Assembly (NCBI RefSeq): GCF_017307495.1
Contig: NZ_JAFKHE010000027.1
Location: 42,504 to 106,503, forward strand
From: Devosia sp.
GTDB lineage: Bacteria > Pseudomonadota > Alphaproteobacteria > Rhizobiales > Devosiaceae
DNA: 64,000 nucleotides
Reading direction: 5' to 3'
Positions within the stretch are counted from its first letter, which is position 1, and every line of letters starts with the position of its first letter. Positions 9,113 through 17,526 of this stretch are shown piece by piece. The notes beneath the pieces are model-generated. The model was not told where the DNA came from. It did not search any database and worked only from the letters and a program-made list of their open reading frames with translations. The position numbers and the translations under genes were made by a program.

Positions 9113-10180
9113 ATGTCGATGAGCGATACCGACGACCGCACTTTTTCCGGCGAACTGGGCCAGTTGCTCGACCGCGGAGATGGCCGCTCGTCCCGTCGGC
9201 GCCGCGCCGAGATCACCCTGCACCAGTTGCGCATCTTCTGGGCCGTCGCCCATTCCGAGACCCTGACGCGGGCGGCCAAGCACCTCGGCCTCGCACAGCC
9301 TTCGCTGTCCCAGCAGCTCGCCAAGCTCGAGGCGACAGCCGGCACCCGCCTTTTCCGCCGCCACGCGACTGAGATGACATTGACCGAAGCAGGCACGTTC
9401 CTGCTGCCCAAGGCGGAGCAGATCCTGCGCAACATGCAGGACCTCGAGGATGGCCTCGCCCAGTACTCCGGCGGCCAGCGCGTCACCATCCGGCTTGCGG
9501 GTATCAATTCGGTCCTGCGGGTTGTCCTGCCCGACGCCATCGCCAGCGTGCAGGCGAAGTTCCCCGATGCCGATTTCGACATCCAGGAGAGCGCCCCGGG
9601 CGACATCCTCGAGATGCTCTACAGCCGCCGCGTTAATATCGGCCTGCTCGCCGCCAATTCCGTGGCCGAGGCCGGTGTCGGCTTCCTGCAGGTTCCGGTG
9701 ATCGAAGACCCCTACGTCCTCGTCGTCCCCGAGCGCCTCGACCTCGATGGTATCGCCGACGCAGCCGACCTGCCCGCCGATGCGGCCGCCATCCTCAACC
9801 GCTCCATTCAGTTCATCTTCGGCACGCAGCACGCCAAGCGCGTCGCCGACTGGTACGATCACATGCTGCCCGAGCATCGAGTCGTTGCCCAGTGCCGCAG
9901 CTTCGAGGTGGCTCTGGGCCTCGTCCGCGCCGGCTCCGGCATCTGCCTGGCTCCCGCCCTTTCAACCCTCAGCGGAGGCACCTCGCTCGATGGTGTTCGC
10001 CTCTACCGCATCAATGCCGAGGCGCGCCGCATCGTCGCACTGGTGGCCTCGCAGTATCGGCGGCAGGAGCCGTACGAGAGCCTGATCAATGCCCTGCAGG
10101 CGGCGGGCGCCAGCCTCGCGCTGCCCGCCATCCGCCCGACCCCGCCGTTCCTCGACCGACCCTCTCTCTCCGATTTCTAA
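9113..10180 (+). CDS. LysR-family transcriptional regulator upstream of the pqq genes
   Basis: A 355-residue LysR regulator: winged helix-turn-helix at about residues 37-95 (LHQLRIFWAVAHSETLTRAA, LAQPSLSQQLAKLE) and a periplasmic-binding-like effector domain to the end. About 35 polar residues precede the usual LysR start, but GGGGAG two bases before the ATG supports 9113. It lies 103 bases ahead of pqqA on the same strand and divergent from the Ldh_2 gene at 8958. It may control either; the pqq side is attractive because of the inverted repeat at 10195. The ligand is not predictable. Confidence 0.9.
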   Translation: MSMSDTDDRTFSGELGQLLDRGDGRSSRRRRAEITLHQLRIFWAVAHSETLTRAAKHLGLAQPSLSQQLAKLEATAGTRLFRRHATEMTLTEAGTFLLPKAEQILRNMQDLEDGLAQYSGGQRVTIRLAGINSVLRVVLPDAIASVQAKFPDADFDIQESAPGDILEMLYSRRVNIGLLAANSVAEAGVGFLQVPVIEDPYVLVVPERLDLDGIADAADLPADAAAILNRSIQFIFGTQHAKRVADWYDHMLPEHRVVAQCRSFEVALGLVRAGSGICLAPALSTLSGGTSLDGVRLYRINAEARRIVALVASQYRRQEPYESLINALQAAGASLALPAIRPTPPFLDRPSLSDF

Positions 10181-10194
10181 ACAATAAGGCATTT

Positions 10195-10209
10195 CTATCA
10201 ATGCGATAG
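10195..10209. promoter_or_regulatory. Inverted repeat ahead of pqqA (operator candidate)
   Basis: CTATC-AATGC-GATAG forms a perfect 5-base inverted repeat 75 bases upstream of pqqA, just after the LysR stop. It could be a LysR- or other-regulator half-site pair or part of a weak terminator; no U-run follows, which argues against termination. Confidence 0.35.
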
Positions 10210-10283
10210 AGTGCGTCCTGCATTGATCTCGGCAATCCTCACCCGTGCGGCAACACCGCCGCCCAATCGTGAGGAGATCCCAA

Positions 10284-10367
10284 ATGAAGGCATGGAAGAA
10301 GCCCCGGCTCGTCGAAGTTCCGGTGAGCATGGAAATCAACATGTACGCTTGCGCGACCCGCAAGTAG
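10284..10367 (+). CDS. pqqA: PqqA, precursor peptide of pyrroloquinoline quinone
   Basis: A 27-residue peptide with the invariant glutamate and tyrosine spaced E17-x3-Y21 (MEINMYACATRK ends the peptide). These two side chains are cross-linked by PqqE and become the PQQ skeleton. GAGGAG lies seven bases before the ATG. It is too short for most gene finders but is followed 30 bases later by pqqB. Length and spacing match known PqqA peptides of 22-29 residues. Confidence 0.95.
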   Translation: MKAWKKPRLVEVPVSMEINMYACATRK

Positions 10368-10397
10368 CACGCTGATCCTGCCGCGGGGACCGGTCAC

Positions 10398-11300
10398 ATG
10401 CTCAGCATCGTCGTCCTGGGGACCGCGGCAGGTGGCGGGGTGCCACAGTGGAACTGTGGCTGCGCCAACTGCAACGCCGCCCGCACCGGCCACCCCGAAA
10501 TGCGGATGACCCAGGCCTCGATCGCCTTCAGCGCCGATCGGCAGAACTGGTTCCTCATTAACGCCTCGCCCGACCTGCGCCAGCAGATCACCGATACCCC
10601 GGCGCTGCACCCCCGGGCGTTGCGCCACAGCCCGATTGCCGGCGTGATCCTTTCCAACGGGGAGATCGACGCAATTGCCGGCCTGCTTTCCCTGCGCGAG
10701 GGCACGGCGTTCAACCTCTATGGCCACCCACGCGTGCTCGAACTGCTCGCGGGCAACAGCGTCTTCAACGTCCTGAGGCCCAGCCTCGTGCCGCGCCACG
10801 CGATCGAGGCCGACACCGCTTTCGAGCCGACCCTGCCCGACGGCACGCCCTCCGGCCTCGAGGTCCTGCCCTTCGTCACCCCCGGCAAGGCGGCCCTCTT
10901 TGTCGAGGAAAGCCGGGCCAACGAGGACGGCGACACGCTCGGCTTCGTCATCCGCGACAAGGCCAACGGCGAGAGCTTCGTCTTCCTCGCCGCCTGCGCC
11001 GCCCTCACGCCCGAGGTCGAGGCCTGTCTGCGCGGCAGCAAGCTCGTCTTCTTCGACGGCACGCTGTGGACCGACGACGAGATGATCCGGGCCGGCCTCA
11101 GCCAGAAGACCGGCCAGCGCATGGGCCACATGGCCATGTCGGCGACGATCCCGGCGCTCGAGCACCTGGGCATCGAGCGCAAGCTCTTCCTGCACATCAA
11201 CAATTCTAACCCCGCCCTGATGCCCGGCTCACCCGAGCGCCAGGCCGCCGAACACGCCGGCTGGCGAATCCCCGCCGACGGGATGGAGATTACGCTATGA
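10398..11300 (+). CDS. pqqB: PqqB, PQQ biosynthesis hydroxylase of metallo-beta-lactamase fold
   Basis: A 300-residue PqqB. The N-terminal GGGVPQWNCGCANC and the C-terminal LFLHINNSNPALMPGSPERQ blocks are diagnostic. In the current model PqqB is an iron-dependent hydroxylase acting on the excised cross-linked Glu-Tyr intermediate; older literature suggested a role in export. It overlaps pqqC by 4 bases (ATGA). Confidence 0.97.
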   Translation: MLSIVVLGTAAGGGVPQWNCGCANCNAARTGHPEMRMTQASIAFSADRQNWFLINASPDLRQQITDTPALHPRALRHSPIAGVILSNGEIDAIAGLLSLREGTAFNLYGHPRVLELLAGNSVFNVLRPSLVPRHAIEADTAFEPTLPDGTPSGLEVLPFVTPGKAALFVEESRANEDGDTLGFVIRDKANGESFVFLAACAALTPEVEACLRGSKLVFFDGTLWTDDEMIRAGLSQKTGQRMGHMAMSATIPALEHLGIERKLFLHINNSNPALMPGSPERQAAEHAGWRIPADGMEITL

Positions 11301-12061
11301 CTGCCCTGACGGCCTTTTCCGTGCCGGCCGATGCTCCACTCGATACGCCCGAGCAGCTCGAGGAGCAGCTGCGCTTCATCGGCGCCACGCGCTACCATAG
11401 CCTCCACCCGTTCCACGGCCTGCTGCATGGCGGCAAGCTCAGCAAGGGTCAGGTGCAGGCCTGGGCGCTCAATCGCTACTACTACCAGTCGACGATCCCC
11501 ATCAAGGATGCGGTGGTGATCTCCCGCTTCCGCGACCGCGACACCCGCATCGAGTGGCGCCACCGCATCTCCGACCATGATGGCGACATTGGCACGGAGG
11601 GCGGCATCGAGCGCTGGATCAAGCTGACCGAGGGCCTCGGCCTCGATACGGCCTATGTCGAGAGCGCGGAAGGGATCCTGCCGGCCACGCGCTTCGCCGT
11701 CGAGGCCTATGTGCATTTCGTGCGCGAAAAGTCCCCGCTCGAGGCCATCGCCTCCTCGCTCACCGAGCTGTTCGCGCCGAACATTCACGAGGAGCGCATC
11801 TCGGGCATGCTGAAGCACTACGACTTCGTGAACCCGGACGTGATGAGCTATTTCAGCCGCCGCCTGACCCAGGCGCCGCGCGATGCCGAGTTTGCGCTGA
11901 GATACGTCAAAGAGCACGCCAGGACCCCCTACGAGCGCCAGCTCGTCTGCAACGCGCTGATCTTCAAGACCAACGTGCTCTGGGTGCAACTCGATGCGCT
12001 CTATCACGCCTATGTCGACGGTCACATCCCGCCGGGCGCCTTCGTGCCGAGCGCACAATGA
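11297..12061 (+). CDS. pqqC: PqqC, pyrroloquinoline-quinone synthase
   Basis: A 254-residue cofactor-free oxidase that performs the last step, ring closure and eight-electron oxidation of AHQQ to PQQ. The helical TENA-like fold is recognisable from YHSLHPFHGLLHGGKLSKGQ and NRYYYQSTIPIKDAVV. Its start overlaps pqqB and its stop overlaps pqqD, each by 4 bases, so the operon is translationally coupled. Confidence 0.97.
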   Translation: MTALTAFSVPADAPLDTPEQLEEQLRFIGATRYHSLHPFHGLLHGGKLSKGQVQAWALNRYYYQSTIPIKDAVVISRFRDRDTRIEWRHRISDHDGDIGTEGGIERWIKLTEGLGLDTAYVESAEGILPATRFAVEAYVHFVREKSPLEAIASSLTELFAPNIHEERISGMLKHYDFVNPDVMSYFSRRLTQAPRDAEFALRYVKEHARTPYERQLVCNALIFKTNVLWVQLDALYHAYVDGHIPPGAFVPSAQ

Positions 12062-12387
12062 GCGAGACGATCGCCCCCGCGCTGCGCCGCCGCCTGAAGG
12101 TCGAGGAGACGAGCGTCCCCACCCTCGCCCGCGGCGTGCGCCTGCGCTTCGACGACAGCCGCCAGCGCTGGGTGCTGCTGGTCCCCGAGCGCGTCATGGC
12201 CCCGGACGAAACCGCGGTCGAAATCCTGCAGCTCTGCGACGGCAAGACCTCCGTCGCCGCCGTCCTCGACATCCTGGCGGAACGCTATGCCGCCCCGCGC
12301 GAGGAGATCGCCGGCGACGTCATCGCCATGCTGCAGGACCTGGCCGATTCCGGCTTCGTCGTGGCAGCGAAGGAGCCAAAGCCATGA
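12058..12387 (+). CDS. pqqD: PqqD, PqqA-binding chaperone
   Basis: A 109-residue RiPP recognition element protein. It binds PqqA and presents it to the radical-SAM enzyme PqqE. The RLRFDDSRQRWVLLVPERV strand pair and the C-terminal helix (IAGDVIAMLQDLADSGFV) match the family; about 15 N-terminal residues are extra. Coupled on both sides by ATGA overlaps. Confidence 0.95.
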   Translation: MSETIAPALRRRLKVEETSVPTLARGVRLRFDDSRQRWVLLVPERVMAPDETAVEILQLCDGKTSVAAVLDILAERYAAPREEIAGDVIAMLQDLADSGFVVAAKEPKP

Positions 12388-13586
12388 GCCCGACGCTGAC
12401 CGACGCAAGTCCGGTGCTGGACGACAGCACGGACGGGCTTGCCATCATGGAGGGCCGCGAGAAGTCGATCGCCGAGACCTACGGCATCCCGCTGGCCGTG
12501 CTGCTCGAGATGACGCACCGGTGCCCGCTGCAATGCGGCTACTGCTCCAACCCCGTCGAGATGGAGCGCGCCGGCAACGAGCTCAGCACCGACGAATGGA
12601 AGAAGGTGCTGACCGAGCTCGCCGAGATCGGCGTGCTGCAGGTCCACTTTTCCGGCGGCGAGCCGACAGTCCGCAAGGACATCGTCGAGCTGGTGAAGTT
12701 CGCCAACGACCTCGGGCTCTATACCAACCTCATCACCTCGGCGGTGCTGTTCACCCGCGACAAGCTCGAGGCCCTCGCCGATGCCGGGCTCGCCCATATC
12801 CAGATCAGCTTCCAGGCCAACGATCCGGTGCTCGCCAACCGCATCGGCGGGTTCAGGAACGGCCACGCCAAGAAGCTCGAGGCTGCCGGCTGGGCGCGCG
12901 AGCTCGGCCTGCCGCTGACCGTCAACGCCGTGATGCACCGGCAGAACCTGCACCAGCTGCCCGAAATGATCGACCTCGCCGTCGCGCTCGATGCCGACCG
13001 CATCGAGGTGGCGAACGTCCAGTACTATGGCTGGGCGCTGAAGAACCGTGCCGCGCTGATGCCCTCGATCGAGCAGATCGACGAGGCGACCCGCGTCGTC
13101 GAGGAAGCGCAGGTCCGCCTCAAGGGCATCCTCGACATCGATTACGTGGTGCCCGACTACTACGCGCTCCGCCCCAAGAAGTGCATGGGCGGCTGGGGCC
13201 GGCAGTTCTTCAACATCACCCCCTCGGGCAAGATCCTTCCCTGCCACGCGGCGGAGACGATCACGACGCTGGACTTCGAGAGCGTCCGCTCCAACCACTC
13301 GATCGCCTGGATCTGGCAGAACTCCGATGCCTTCAACAAGTACCGCGGCACGGGCTGGATGCCGGAGCCGTGCCAGGGCTGCGCGTTCAAGGAAATGGAC
13401 TACGGCGGGTGCCGCTGCCAGGCCTTCGCGCTGACCGGCGACGCCGGCAACACCGATCCCGCCTGCCACCTCTCGCCCCATCACGAGCGCATCTTCAAGA
13501 CCGCCGAAACCGAGGCGGCCACGGGAACCACGCGCTACATCTACCGCAACTTCGCCGGCGGCACGCTGGAGCCGGAAGAGGTCTGA
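12384..13586 (+). CDS. pqqE: PqqE, radical-SAM Glu-Tyr cross-linking enzyme
   Basis: A 400-residue radical-SAM/SPASM enzyme forming the carbon-carbon bond between Glu and Tyr of PqqA. The SAM-cluster cysteines are C47, C51 and C54 (CPLQCGYC), and the SPASM region carries further cysteines (CMGGWGRQFFNITPSGKILP, then CQGCAFKEMDYGGCRC). The start at 12384 (ATGA overlap with pqqD) gives an N-terminus about 20 residues longer than most homologues. The frame is open further upstream over pqqD, which is not coding for this product. Confidence 0.97.
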   Translation: MSPTLTDASPVLDDSTDGLAIMEGREKSIAETYGIPLAVLLEMTHRCPLQCGYCSNPVEMERAGNELSTDEWKKVLTELAEIGVLQVHFSGGEPTVRKDIVELVKFANDLGLYTNLITSAVLFTRDKLEALADAGLAHIQISFQANDPVLANRIGGFRNGHAKKLEAAGWARELGLPLTVNAVMHRQNLHQLPEMIDLAVALDADRIEVANVQYYGWALKNRAALMPSIEQIDEATRVVEEAQVRLKGILDIDYVVPDYYALRPKKCMGGWGRQFFNITPSGKILPCHAAETITTLDFESVRSNHSIAWIWQNSDAFNKYRGTGWMPEPCQGCAFKEMDYGGCRCQAFALTGDAGNTDPACHLSPHHERIFKTAETEAATGTTRYIYRNFAGGTLEPEEV

Positions 13587-13614
13587 GGAGGCACGGTCTT
13601 GCCTCAGCACAGGT

Positions 13615-13692
13615 GCCATCCCTGCGAAGGCAGGGATCGATGTCACCGCCCGCGCCAGCTGAGAGTTGGATCCCTGCTTTCGCAGGGATGAC
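13615..13692. repeat. Palindromic repeat, family A
   Basis: Left arm CCATCCCTGCGAAGGCAGGG and right arm CCCTGCTTTCGCAGGGATGA can fold into one long or two short hairpins. The central and right parts are nearly identical to the copy at 45199, and the arms match the copy at 37265. It lies between pqqE and the peptidase gene, where it could stabilise or attenuate the operon transcript. Confidence 0.85.
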
Positions 13693-13719
13693 AGCCGGTG
13701 GGGTAGGAGAGCCCGAGCA

Positions 13720-14664
13720 ATGCCCCTTGACGACACCAATACTTCGCTGGTGACCTTCCGCCTGCCGGTCGGCGATGGGCATGAGCTCTACGTCGAGACG
13801 GTCGGCCGGCCGACCGGCATCCCGGTTGTGTTCCTGCACGGTGGCCCCGGCAGCGGCTGCCAGCCCTCGCATCGCCAGCTGTTCGACCCCGAGCGCCACT
13901 ATGCCGTGCTGTTCGACCAGCGCGGCGCCGGCCGTAGCACGCCGCATGGCTCGCGCCACGCCAACACTACGCAGCACCTCATTGCCGACATGGAAGCGAT
14001 CCGCACGCGGCTCGGCATCGACAAGTGGCTGGTCGTCGGCGGATCCTGGGGCGCCACGCTCGGGCTCGCCTACGCCGAGGCGCACCCCGGGCATGTCAGC
14101 GGCATCGTCCTGCGCGCCACCTTCCTTGGCACGGCCGATGAGCTCGACTGGTCCTTCGGGACGGCGCCGCGGACATTCTACCCCGCGCTCTACGACGACT
14201 TCCTGAGCCTGCTCGACGGGCCGGAGCGAGACGACCCGCTGCGCAGCTATTTTGCGCGCATCCTCGCTGCCGACCCGGTCATCAACGCCCCGGCGGCCCG
14301 CGCCTATGCGGCCACGGAGGAGACCCTCGCCAGCATCAGGCCGGAAGGCACGCGGCTCGATTTGGCGACGGTGAACGACCCAGCCGCCCGCACGCCGCCT
14401 TCCGCCTACATGGAGGCGCATTACTTCTCGAACGACTGCTTCCTCGCCCCCGACCAACTGCTGGCCAACGCCCATCGCCTTGCCGGCATCCCCGGCGTGA
14501 TCGTCCAGGGCCAGTACGACCTGCTGTGCCCACCGCGCGTCTCGGCCTCGCTCGCCGCGCAGTGGCCGGATGCGAAGGTCGTCACCGTGCCGTCCGCCGG
14601 GCACCTGCTTGGCGATCCGGGCATCACCGATGCGGTGAAGGCCGCGATAGCGGAACTCACCTAG
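13720..14664 (+). CDS. pip: Proline iminopeptidase (S33) at the end of the pqq operon
   Basis: A 314-residue alpha/beta hydrolase of the prolyl aminopeptidase family. The oxyanion motif HGGPGSGCQP (residues 40-49), DQRGAGRS and the nucleophile elbow GGSWG (S109) are diagnostic; the acid and histidine are probably in GQYDLLCPP and SAGH. It normally removes N-terminal proline from peptides in the cytosol. ATG at 13720 has AGGAG upstream. It follows pqqE after a palindromic repeat and no pqqF-type protease is in the window, so it may help process modified PqqA; that role is inference. Confidence 0.88.
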   Translation: MPLDDTNTSLVTFRLPVGDGHELYVETVGRPTGIPVVFLHGGPGSGCQPSHRQLFDPERHYAVLFDQRGAGRSTPHGSRHANTTQHLIADMEAIRTRLGIDKWLVVGGSWGATLGLAYAEAHPGHVSGIVLRATFLGTADELDWSFGTAPRTFYPALYDDFLSLLDGPERDDPLRSYFARILAADPVINAPAARAYAATEETLASIRPEGTRLDLATVNDPAARTPPSAYMEAHYFSNDCFLAPDQLLANAHRLAGIPGVIVQGQYDLLCPPRVSASLAAQWPDAKVVTVPSAGHLLGDPGITDAVKAAIAELT

Positions 14665-15434
14665 ACATCGAGCTCGATCCACACTGGGGCGTGGTCGCTT
14701 GCCCCCTCGCGGCCGCGCACCTGCCTGTCGACGCCGCCGGACCTGAGCTGCTTCACCAGCTTCCGGGAAATGAGGAAGTGGTCGAGCCGCAGCCCGGCGT
14801 CGCGCTCCCAGCGGTTCCGCATGTAGTCCCAGAACGTATAGAGCGTCGCGTCGGGATGGAGCTTGCGCAGCGCGTCGGTCCAGCCCTGCTCGAGCAGCCC
14901 TGCAAACTGCGCCCGTGGTGCCGGCTGCACCAGCGCGTTGTCCTTGTAGGACGTGGTGACGTAGATATCGCGTGGCTCGGGCACGATGTTGAAATCGCCG
15001 GCGATCACCACGGGCAGCCCGCTGTCCAGCAGTTCCGCCGCGTGCGCGAGCAGCCGTTCGCCCCATGCCAGCTTGTAGTCGAACTTCGGTCCCGGCTGCG
15101 GATTTCCGTTCGGCGCATAGAGGCAGGCGATCACCACCCCGTTCACGGCCGCCTCGATGTAGCGGGCCTGCCGGTCCTCAGGATCGCCCGGCAACTCGTC
15201 CGCGGTCAGCACCGGCTCGGCTCCTCGGGCGAGGATGGCGACGCCGTTCCAGCTCGGCTCGCCCCGCCACACCGCGCCATAGCCGGCATTGGCGAGGGCC
15301 GTCTGCGGGAACTGGATGTCGCGCGCCTTGAGCTCCTGCAGGCAGACGACGTCCGGTTTGGCTTCGTCGAGCCATTCCAGCAGGTTGTCCAACCGGCGAT
15401 TGACGTTGTTGATGTTGAAGGTGGCGATCTTCAA
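14661..15434 (-). CDS. xthA: Exodeoxyribonuclease III, AP endonuclease
   Basis: A 257-residue ExoIII-family enzyme that cleaves abasic sites and trims 3' ends in base-excision repair. Active-site motifs visible: TFNINNVNRR, LQELK (metal-binding E34), AGDFNIVP and the terminal SDHAPVW. The start codon appears to be TTG (15432-15434), four bases after the stop of the upstream hydrolase, so translation is probably coupled. Its stop overlaps that of the convergent peptidase on one CTAG. Confidence 0.95.
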   Translation of the reverse strand: MKIATFNINNVNRRLDNLLEWLDEAKPDVVCLQELKARDIQFPQTALANAGYGAVWRGEPSWNGVAILARGAEPVLTADELPGDPEDRQARYIEAAVNGVVIACLYAPNGNPQPGPKFDYKLAWGERLLAHAAELLDSGLPVVIAGDFNIVPEPRDIYVTTSYKDNALVQPAPRAQFAGLLEQGWTDALRKLHPDATLYTFWDYMRNRWERDAGLRLDHFLISRKLVKQLRSGGVDRQVRGREGASDHAPVWIELDV

Positions 15435-15438
15435 GGGG

Positions 15439-16080
15439 TTACGGCGCGATGCGCCCGACCCAGGCGGTGACGCTGTCGGCCACCGTCTTCAGGTGGTCCG
15501 CCGTCGAGAAGCCCGAGATCGCCTTGCGGGGCTTGAGGTCATGGTCGCCGTCATCGAGCCACTTCACCTCGATTTTCGGCGACAGTCCGTAGGTCGCGAC
15601 CTCGTCGCGCACGCCGAACTCGTCGCGCGTCCCCTGGCAGATCAGCGCCGGGCACTTGAGCCCGATCAAGTGCTTGGTGCGGAGCTGCGTCGGCCGCCCC
15701 GGCGGATGGAAGGGATAGCCGAGGCAGAGCAGCCCGGCGATGCGCCCCGCCTCGAACTCGGCATCGGCGATCATGCTGGCCACCCGCCCACCCATCGACT
15801 TGCCGCCGATGACCAGCGGCCCGTCGGTTGGGCCGAGATCGTCGATGGCGGCGACATATTCCACCATCACCGTCTCGGCCTTCGGTGGCGGCTTGCGCAC
15901 ACCACTGCGCCGCGCGGCCATGTAGGCGAACTCGAACCGCGCGACGCGGAACCCGGCCGCCGCCAGCGCCTTGGTGGTGGCGTTCATCGACGCCGAGTCC
16001 ATCGGCGCCCCGGCGCCATGCGCCAGCATGATGGTGACGCGCGCATCCTCGGGACCATCGAAGAGGAAGCTCGTCGCCAT
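15439..16080 (-). CDS. Alpha/beta hydrolase of the dienelactone-hydrolase-like / KANL3-Tex30 type
   Basis: A 213-residue single-domain hydrolase. The nucleophile elbow GGKSMGGR and a C-terminal DGDHDLKPRK block carrying the histidine fit the bacterial KANL3/Tex30-like hydrolases. LAHGAGAPMDS forms the oxyanion region. The substrate is unknown. ATG at 16078-16080. It lies directly upstream of xthA and downstream of the TPR gene on the same strand, separated from the latter by a palindromic repeat. Confidence 0.8.
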   Translation of the reverse strand: MATSFLFDGPEDARVTIMLAHGAGAPMDSASMNATTKALAAAGFRVARFEFAYMAARRSGVRKPPPKAETVMVEYVAAIDDLGPTDGPLVIGGKSMGGRVASMIADAEFEAGRIAGLLCLGYPFHPPGRPTQLRTKHLIGLKCPALICQGTRDEFGVRDEVATYGLSPKIEVKWLDDGDHDLKPRKAISGFSTADHLKTVADSVTAWVGRIAP

Positions 16081-16134
16081 CAGGTTCTGCGCTCCACCGC
16101 CGCCACGACCCTCGATGTCACTCCTACCCACCGG

Positions 16135-16224
16135 GTCATCCCCGCGAAAGCGGGGATCTCCGTTTGCGGCGGTGCGGGCTGCACCAAAACAGAGGTTCCC
16201 GCTTTCGCGGGAATGACTCCGTGG
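16135..16224. repeat. Palindromic repeat, family B
   Basis: GTCATCCCCGCGAAAGCGGG on the left and CCCGCTTTCGCGGGAATGAC on the right are separated by about 40 bases. The sister copy at 54814 shares the arms, the adjoining CAGAG(A/G)TTCCCGC and the CTCCGTG after the right arm. Intergenic, between two co-directional genes. Confidence 0.85.
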
Positions 16225-16264
16225 AGAATGGCAACAACGTCGCTTGCGGTGGGTGCGCTCGCCA

Positions 16265-17344
16265 TCAGCCCGCCGATCGCCGCAGCTGGGCGTCGGCATA
16301 GGCGATACCCCGGGCCGCCGTGCGCGCCCATTCCGAATTCTGGTCGAGCTCGAGATAGCGCGCCCACCAGCGCCGCGCCTCGGCCAGCTGGCCAGCATCG
16401 TATTCGAGCGTCGCGAGGTTGTAGACCGCGTCGGCATAGTCGGGGTCGATCTCGATCGCCCGGTTCAGGTGCTCCCGCGCCGGCACGACCTTGCCCTCTT
16501 CGCGCAACAGGCCGGCATAGTTGAACCACGCCTCGACAAACTCCGGATCGCGCTTGATCGCCTGCATGTACGAGGCCGCGGCATCGGAATTGTCGTGGAT
16601 CGCCCTGAGGCAATTGCCACGGTTATAGGCGGCCACGGAGTCGCTGGGGTCGATCGCGAGGCAGTGGCCATAGAGCACCGCCGCCTCGGCGAACAACCCG
16701 TTCGCCTCCGCCGCCTCGGCCAGCGCGAAATACTCCTCAGACTCGTCCTCGACCGGCGCCAGCGGCAACAGCCGCTGCCCGTCGAGTTCGGCCTTCTCGT
16801 CGCCGATCAGCGCATGGATACGCGTCGGCCCGCCCGGATGCAGCGACATCGCCGTCAGCGACTGCACCGGCCCGGAACGGTGCACGGAACGCGCAATCGC
16901 CCCCCAGGTGGCGCCGCCCGCCAGCAGCCCGGCATATTTGCGGGAAAGGATCAGGTCGCGGAACGAGAACGGCTCGGCGTCATGCTCGAATGCGTCGAAC
17001 AGCGCCATGAGATCAAAGGCGCGCACATCGAGCCGCGACTGGTCGAGCAGCGATTGCCGGCCGAGGTTCGATTGCTCAGGCGCCGACAGCAGGCCGAGGA
17101 GGCGCAGGAAGCCGTTTTCACTGGTGAGCGTTGCCCCTGCATCGCGCAGCGCATCGACCTTGGCCTCGATCTCGGCGTCTGAGAGCTTGTCGAGCAGCGT
17201 CCGGCCCAGGACGATCGTGCTGGTGTGGCGCGTATTGCCGCGCCTGAGCCGGCTGCCCTTGGCGGCGAGGGCGCGCGCCGCCAGCCGTCGTGGAAACGCA
17301 CTGAGCGCCCCCACGATACCGATGGTGCTGTCCGCTTTCCGCAT
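16265..17344 (-). CDS. Tetratricopeptide-repeat protein downstream of ku
   Basis: A 359-residue protein. Residues about 205-345 hold four TPR units (for example YGHCLAIDPSDSVAAYNRGN and LNRAIEIDPDYADAVYNLAT), a protein-protein interaction scaffold. The N-terminal 180 residues contain a compact segment (TIVLGRTLLDKLSDAEIEAK) that could be BRCT-like, followed by a possible helix-turn-helix stretch (FSFRDLILSRKYAGLLAGGA); I cannot confirm either. No signal peptide is evident. Its position after ligD and ku on the same strand hints at a DNA-transaction role; this is inference. Confidence 0.75.
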   Translation of the reverse strand: MRKADSTIGIVGALSAFPRRLAARALAAKGSRLRRGNTRHTSTIVLGRTLLDKLSDAEIEAKVDALRDAGATLTSENGFLRLLGLLSAPEQSNLGRQSLLDQSRLDVRAFDLMALFDAFEHDAEPFSFRDLILSRKYAGLLAGGATWGAIARSVHRSGPVQSLTAMSLHPGGPTRIHALIGDEKAELDGQRLLPLAPVEDESEEYFALAEAAEANGLFAEAAVLYGHCLAIDPSDSVAAYNRGNCLRAIHDNSDAAASYMQAIKRDPEFVEAWFNYAGLLREEGKVVPAREHLNRAIEIDPDYADAVYNLATLEYDAGQLAEARRWWARYLELDQNSEWARTAARGIAYADAQLRRSAG

Positions 17345-17395
17345 CAGGCGATTCTACAGATTGGCGAGTTGATCCGCTAGGCCCGCTCGCTTGGC

Positions 17396-17502
17396 GCCCC
17401 TCACCCTAGCCCTCTCCCCAGAGGGGCGAGGGGACGCGTTTGGCACAGCCGGTGCGCCGATCGCCACCTCTCCCCTATGGGGAGAGGGCCGGGGTGAGGG
17501 GC
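17396..17502. repeat. Palindromic repeat, family C
   Basis: Outer arms GCCCCTCACCCTAGCCCTCT and AGAGGGCCGGGGTGAGGGGC are inverted over about 107 bases. Inside the left arm CCCCAGAGGGG is itself a small hairpin. A second copy lies at 32308. It sits between the ku stop and the TPR gene start. Confidence 0.85.
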
Positions 17503-17526
17503 AGTCACGCGCAGCAGATTGAGAGC

